From positions 434,001-498,000 of the forward strand of contig NZ_JACIEH010000003.1 in assembly GCF_014196745.1 (NCBI RefSeq): a DNA stretch of 64,000 bases, written 5' to 3'. This stretch comes from Sphingomonas kyeonggiensis. GTDB taxonomy: Bacteria > Pseudomonadota > Alphaproteobacteria > Sphingomonadales > Sphingomonadaceae. The translations under genes were made by a program, and so were the position numbers. Positions 60,549-64,000 of this stretch are shown one piece after another. Positions within the stretch are counted from its first letter, which is position 1. Each line of letters opens with the position of its first letter. The notes below the pieces were generated by a model. It was not told the DNA's origin, did not search any database, and saw only the letters and a program-made list of their open reading frames with translations.

Positions 60549-63500
60549 ATGATCCGCAAGCACATGACTCCGCGCGCGCGCCGCCTTGGCCTGCTCTGCG
60601 CATCGACCATTCTCGGTGCCGGCCACCTAGTGCCGGCTATGGCGCAGACGACGCCACCCATCCATGTCGATGTGGACGAAAATGGTGTGGATCTGGTCAG
60701 CGGCAACTATGTCACCACCTTAACGGAAGGCGCGATCGGTTCCGGCGAAGGCAAAGTGGCCTTCACGCGTACCCGCAACGGTGACGGTGGCTGGGCCGAC
60801 GATTGGACCGGCGGCGTGGCACTTCGGACCGTTGGCGGCTCGACGGTCGCCTATGTCATCCAGGGTCCGGCCTCGGACGCGTTTGCCGTGAGTGGAACCA
60901 CCTATACTCCCCTGACGGGAAGCGGGGCGACGCTGGTCGTTAACGGTGCAGGCTACACCTATACGGCCTCAGACGGCACCAAGACCGAGTTCAGATCGCT
61001 CGGCGTGGGCAAGCTGAGCGGAACTTATCCAGTCCAGGGTTACGCCTGCTCGCGATACGGTGATTTCTCCTGCAGCATCCCGGTCAGTATCACCAAGCCC
61101 AACGGGATGAAGTTCACGATTACCTATGACTGGGCGCAGAGATGCACTAGCGGCTCCGGGCCCAGTTGCACCGCAGGCATTTCTTACTATCGGTTGAGCA
61201 AAGTCACGAGCTCGGCTGGATATGGTTTCCAGGTAAACTATCAATCAGACACCACGGGCGGCACCTCCTCTGCGCCGCCGACCCCTTGGTATCAGCGGAC
61301 CTCAGTTGCGTTCTCCAACAGCAACCAACCCCCCGCGTCCGCGCCGACGATCACCTATCTGGATCCGGTGCGGAACTTCGGCGATTATACGGACCCGGCA
61401 GGCCGCACCTGGCGTTTCAGCGCCAGCAGCGTGCCGCTGACCGGAATCCAGCGCCCCGGCGCCGCCTCCTATTCGACGACCATCAGCTACAGCGGCACTC
61501 CTTCCTATGTGTCGTCGATCACGATCGACGGTCTGACTACCAATTATTCGCGCATCGTCAGCGGCTCGATCGCCACCACAACCGTTACCGACGCGCTCTC
61601 AAATCAAAAGATAGTCGAGGCGGACCTGACGAAAGGGCGGGTGCACAAGATCACACAGGTCCTAGCGTCCGGGAACCTCGTTACGCAATTTGACTACGAC
61701 ACGAGCAGCCGCCTGACCGAGGTCACCTATCCCGAAGGCAACAAGGTCCAGTATGCCTATGATGGCCGGGGCAATGTCACTTCGACCACGTTGAAGGCGA
61801 AGCCGACGGTAGGTGGCGCGGATATCGTCACGACCGCCAAATATGCGGACAGCTGCAGCAACGTGGTGACGTGCAACAGCCCCATCTGGACCAAGGACGC
61901 TAAGCTCAATCAGACCGACTACACCTATGACCCGACAACGGGGCAGCCAACCTCGGTGACGTCCTCCGCGGCAACGGCAGGGGGCGTGCAGCCGCAGACC
62001 CGATATAGTTACTCGTCGGTCGCGGGCGTCTCGATGCTGACCGGGGTCTCGGCCTGCCGCACGACCAGCAGCTGTGCCGGCGGCGCCGATGAGGTGAAGA
62101 CCACGATCTCCTACAACGGCAACCTTCTGCCGAGCGGCGTAAGCAAGGGCTCCGGTGACGGCAGCCTGACCGCCACGCAAACCGCTAGCTATGACAGCTC
62201 CGGCAACCTTCTCTCCGTCGATGGACCGCTGGCAGGAAGCGACGACACCACCACGTTCCGCTATGATGCGGCGAATAATCGCGTGGGCATCATTTCCCCA
62301 GACCCGGATGGCGCCGGCCCGCGGCTGCGCAGGGCCGAGCGAACCACTTTCAACAGCGATGATCAGCCGACGCTGGTGGAGGTTGGAACAGTGGGCGGAA
62401 CCGGCGACGGCGACTGGGCAGCCTTCTCCAGCCAGCAGCAGTTGGCCACGACCTATGACTCCAACGGTTTCAAGACCAGGGACGATCTGAGTGCTGGCGG
62501 CACGACCTACAATGTGACGCAATACGGCTATGATGCGGCGGGACGCCTGGATTGCACCGCGCTGCGGATGAACGGCGCGACCTGGGGATCATTGCCGGGA
62601 GCATGCAGCTTGGCTACCGCCGGCTCCGCCGGACCGGACCGGATCACGCGAAAGATCTATGACGCGGCGGATCGGGTCACCCGGGTCCAGACGGCCTATG
62701 GCACGGCCGATCAGGCGGATGAGATCGTGACCGCATATTCTGGCAACAGCAAGGTCGCCAGCGTCACCGATGGTGAAGGCAACAAGACCAGCTACGAATA
62801 TGACGGATTCGATCGGCTCTCGAAGACCTATTATCCGGTGCCCGCGCAGGGCGCCGCGACGAGTTCGGCGAGCGATTACGAGCAGCTGGGCTATGACGCT
62901 GCGAGCAACGTCACTTCGCGCCGCCTGCGGGATGGTCAGACGATCACCTATGGCTATGACAACCTAAATCGCGTAGCCAGCAAGGTGACGCCGAACACCG
63001 CCTATCTCGATTGGGACGTGGTCTATAGCTACGATCTGCTGGGGCGCCTCACCAATGCCACCGGAAATGGCTATGCGGTCAACGCGTTCACCTATGACGC
63101 GCTTGGGCGTGTCGTGAACGAGCAGAACTACAACGCCGGCACGCTCCATGCCTATGACCTTGCCGGGCGCGAGACGCGGATGACATGGAGCGACGGCTTC
63201 CATGTCGATTACGACTACAACCTGACCGGCGAAGTCACGGCGATCCGCGAGAATGGCGCGACCTCGGGTGCTGGCGTGCTTGCGACCTATGGCTATGACG
63301 ACCTCGGCCGGCGCACGAGCGTCACCCGCGGCAACGGCACCAGCACGAGCTATGGCTATGATGCCGTGTCGCGGCTTTCGTCCCTGAGCCAGGACCTGGG
63401 CGGCAGCGCCTATGATTTCACCAACGGCTTCACCTACAATCCTGCAGGCCAGATCGGCGCATCGACCCGCTCGAACGACGCCTATGCCTGGACGGGGCAC

Positions 63501-64000
63501 TACAATGTCGATCGTCCCTATTCGGTCAACGGCCTCAACCAGATGACGGCCGCTGGCGGCACGCCGCTGGGCTATGATGGCCGGGGCAACCTGACCGCTT
63601 CGGGAAGCTCGAGCTACGACTATACCTCGGAGAACCGGATGTCGTCCGCGCCCGGCGTCACGATGGTCTACGAGCCGGCCGGCGGGCAGTTGCTGCAATA
63701 TTATACCGGCCCCTCCGCAGACACGCGCTTCGCCTGGGCCGGCAGCCAGATGGCAGCCGAGTACAACTCGACCAGCGGGACGATCCTGCGCCGCTATGTC
63801 TGGGGTCCCGGGACCGACGAACCGGTGGTGTGGTACGAAGGGTCGGGCACGGGCGACCGTCGCTGGCTCCATGCGGACGAGCGCGGTTCGGTGGTGGCCG
63901 TGACCGACAGCTCGGGCAACGCGACCGGCATCAACCGCTATGACGAATATGGCATCCCGGCAGCCAGCAATATCGGGCGCTTCCAATATACCGGGCAGGC
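60549..64000 (+). CDS. Large exported RHS-repeat protein (3' end outside window)
   Basis: The frame is open from ATG 60549 to the window end, giving at least 1150 residues. A signal peptide (LGLLCASTILGAGHLVPAMA) is followed by an N-terminal beta-rich region to about residue 370. Some 17 YD repeats come next (for example YAYDGRGNV, GYDAAGRLD, YSYDLLGRLTN, FTYDALGRVVN, YGYDDLGRRTS), and the RHS core begins near 1107 (HADERGSVVAVTD and NRYDEYGIPAASNIGRFQYTG). The core normally ends about 40 residues further on and is followed by a variable C-terminal tip, often a toxin, which is not visible here. No VgrG, PAAR or immunity gene is in the window. A secreted wall-type role is as likely as a toxin role. 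Confidence 0.93.
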   Translation, partial: MIRKHMTPRARRLGLLCASTILGAGHLVPAMAQTTPPIHVDVDENGVDLVSGNYVTTLTEGAIGSGEGKVAFTRTRNGDGGWADDWTGGVALRTVGGSTVAYVIQGPASDAFAVSGTTYTPLTGSGATLVVNGAGYTYTASDGTKTEFRSLGVGKLSGTYPVQGYACSRYGDFSCSIPVSITKPNGMKFTITYDWAQRCTSGSGPSCTAGISYYRLSKVTSSAGYGFQVNYQSDTTGGTSSAPPTPWYQRTSVAFSNSNQPPASAPTITYLDPVRNFGDYTDPAGRTWRFSASSVPLTGIQRPGAASYSTTISYSGTPSYVSSITIDGLTTNYSRIVSGSIATTTVTDALSNQKIVEADLTKGRVHKITQVLASGNLVTQFDYDTSSRLTEVTYPEGNKVQYAYDGRGNVTSTTLKAKPTVGGADIVTTAKYADSCSNVVTCNSPIWTKDAKLNQTDYTYDPTTGQPTSVTSSAATAGGVQPQTRYSYSSVAGVSMLTGVSACRTTSSCAGGADEVKTTISYNGNLLPSGVSKGSGDGSLTATQTASYDSSGNLLSVDGPLAGSDDTTTFRYDAANNRVGIISPDPDGAGPRLRRAERTTFNSDDQPTLVEVGTVGGTGDGDWAAFSSQQQLATTYDSNGFKTRDDLSAGGTTYNVTQYGYDAAGRLDCTALRMNGATWGSLPGACSLATAGSAGPDRITRKIYDAADRVTRVQTAYGTADQADEIVTAYSGNSKVASVTDGEGNKTSYEYDGFDRLSKTYYPVPAQGAATSSASDYEQLGYDAASNVTSRRLRDGQTITYGYDNLNRVASKVTPNTAYLDWDVVYSYDLLGRLTNATGNGYAVNAFTYDALGRVVNEQNYNAGTLHAYDLAGRETRMTWSDGFHVDYDYNLTGEVTAIRENGATSGAGVLATYGYDDLGRRTSVTRGNGTSTSYGYDAVSRLSSLSQDLGGSAYDFTNGFTYNPAGQIGASTRSNDAYAWTGHYNVDRPYSVNGLNQMTAAGGTPLGYDGRGNLTASGSSSYDYTSENRMSSAPGVTMVYEPAGGQLLQYYTGPSADTRFAWAGSQMAAEYNSTSGTILRRYVWGPGTDEPVVWYEGSGTGDRRWLHADERGSVVAVTDSSGNATGINRYDEYGIPAASNIGRFQYTGQ

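Overview
The window looks like the chromosome of a sphingomonad (Alphaproteobacteria, Sphingomonadales). GC content is high. It carries a TonB-dependent receptor, MFS and TetR set, an alphaproteobacterial extragenic palindrome, a two-component system with a beta-propeller sensor, and a long exopolysaccharide locus whose export genes (outer-membrane export lipoprotein, fused tyrosine autokinase, WbaP-type phosphoglycosyltransferase) are the kind seen in sphingan-type loci. The assignment rests on gene content and protein style only, because there is no rRNA in the window.

Layout. Bases 1-16.4 kb are mostly housekeeping and metabolic genes: the 3' end of nhaA, an MFS exporter, SDR, PLP decarboxylase, 3-hydroxyisobutyrate dehydrogenase-like and aldose-epimerase genes, prfC, an MFS/TonB-receptor/TetR transport unit, a CobB-type sirtuin coupled to an unrecognised lower-GC gene, dapB, nth and a tRNA-Arg(CCG). 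Bases 16.7-46.4 kb form one polysaccharide locus of 28 genes, nearly all on the plus strand and many joined by 1-4 base stop/start overlaps. Bases 46.5-54.7 kb hold an accessory redox region read mostly on the minus strand: a metallopeptidase, aldo-keto reductase, two ABM-domain proteins, a DJ-1/PfpI protein, an alpha/beta hydrolase, a frameshifted carotenoid oxygenase and a VOC protein, around one plus-strand LysR gene. Bases 54.8-58.5 kb are a sensor kinase/response regulator pair. Bases 58.5-60.1 kb are scrap DNA with a truncated ParB-like gene, an AlpA regulator and fragments of surface proteins, resembling the remains of an integrative element. From 60.2 kb a mini-RHS protein precedes a large secreted RHS-repeat protein that runs off the window.

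The polysaccharide locus reads as a Wzx/Wzy-type pathway. The export lipoprotein (18274) and tyrosine autokinase (19000) form the envelope machinery, a flippase is at 30269, and polytopic polymerase/ligase candidates are at 16690 and 40556. There are two different lipid-linked initiating enzymes (22419, large WbaP type; 35333, small type). Four sugar-supply modules are visible. The first is rfbF-rfbG-epimerase-C-methyltransferase-ketoreductase, predicted to make a CDP-linked branched 6-deoxy-3-C-methylhexose. The second is a UDP-HexNAc 4,6-dehydratase with a reductase-like SDR. The third is a nucleotide-sugar 6-dehydrogenase with an epimerase-like SDR and a GDP-fucose-synthase-like enzyme. The fourth is a complete five-gene ADP-heptose set beside a GT9 glycosyltransferase, which is notable because Sphingomonas is known for glycosphingolipids in place of LPS.

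The strongest observations are the CDP-branched-sugar module, the heptose module in a sphingomonad-like capsule locus, the two initiating transferases, the one-base frameshift that removes the last iron-binding histidine of the carotenoid oxygenase, and the truncated ParB/AlpA remnant upstream of the RHS gene. I do not see a clearly new system such as a new defence island. The best candidate for new biology is the composite polysaccharide locus.
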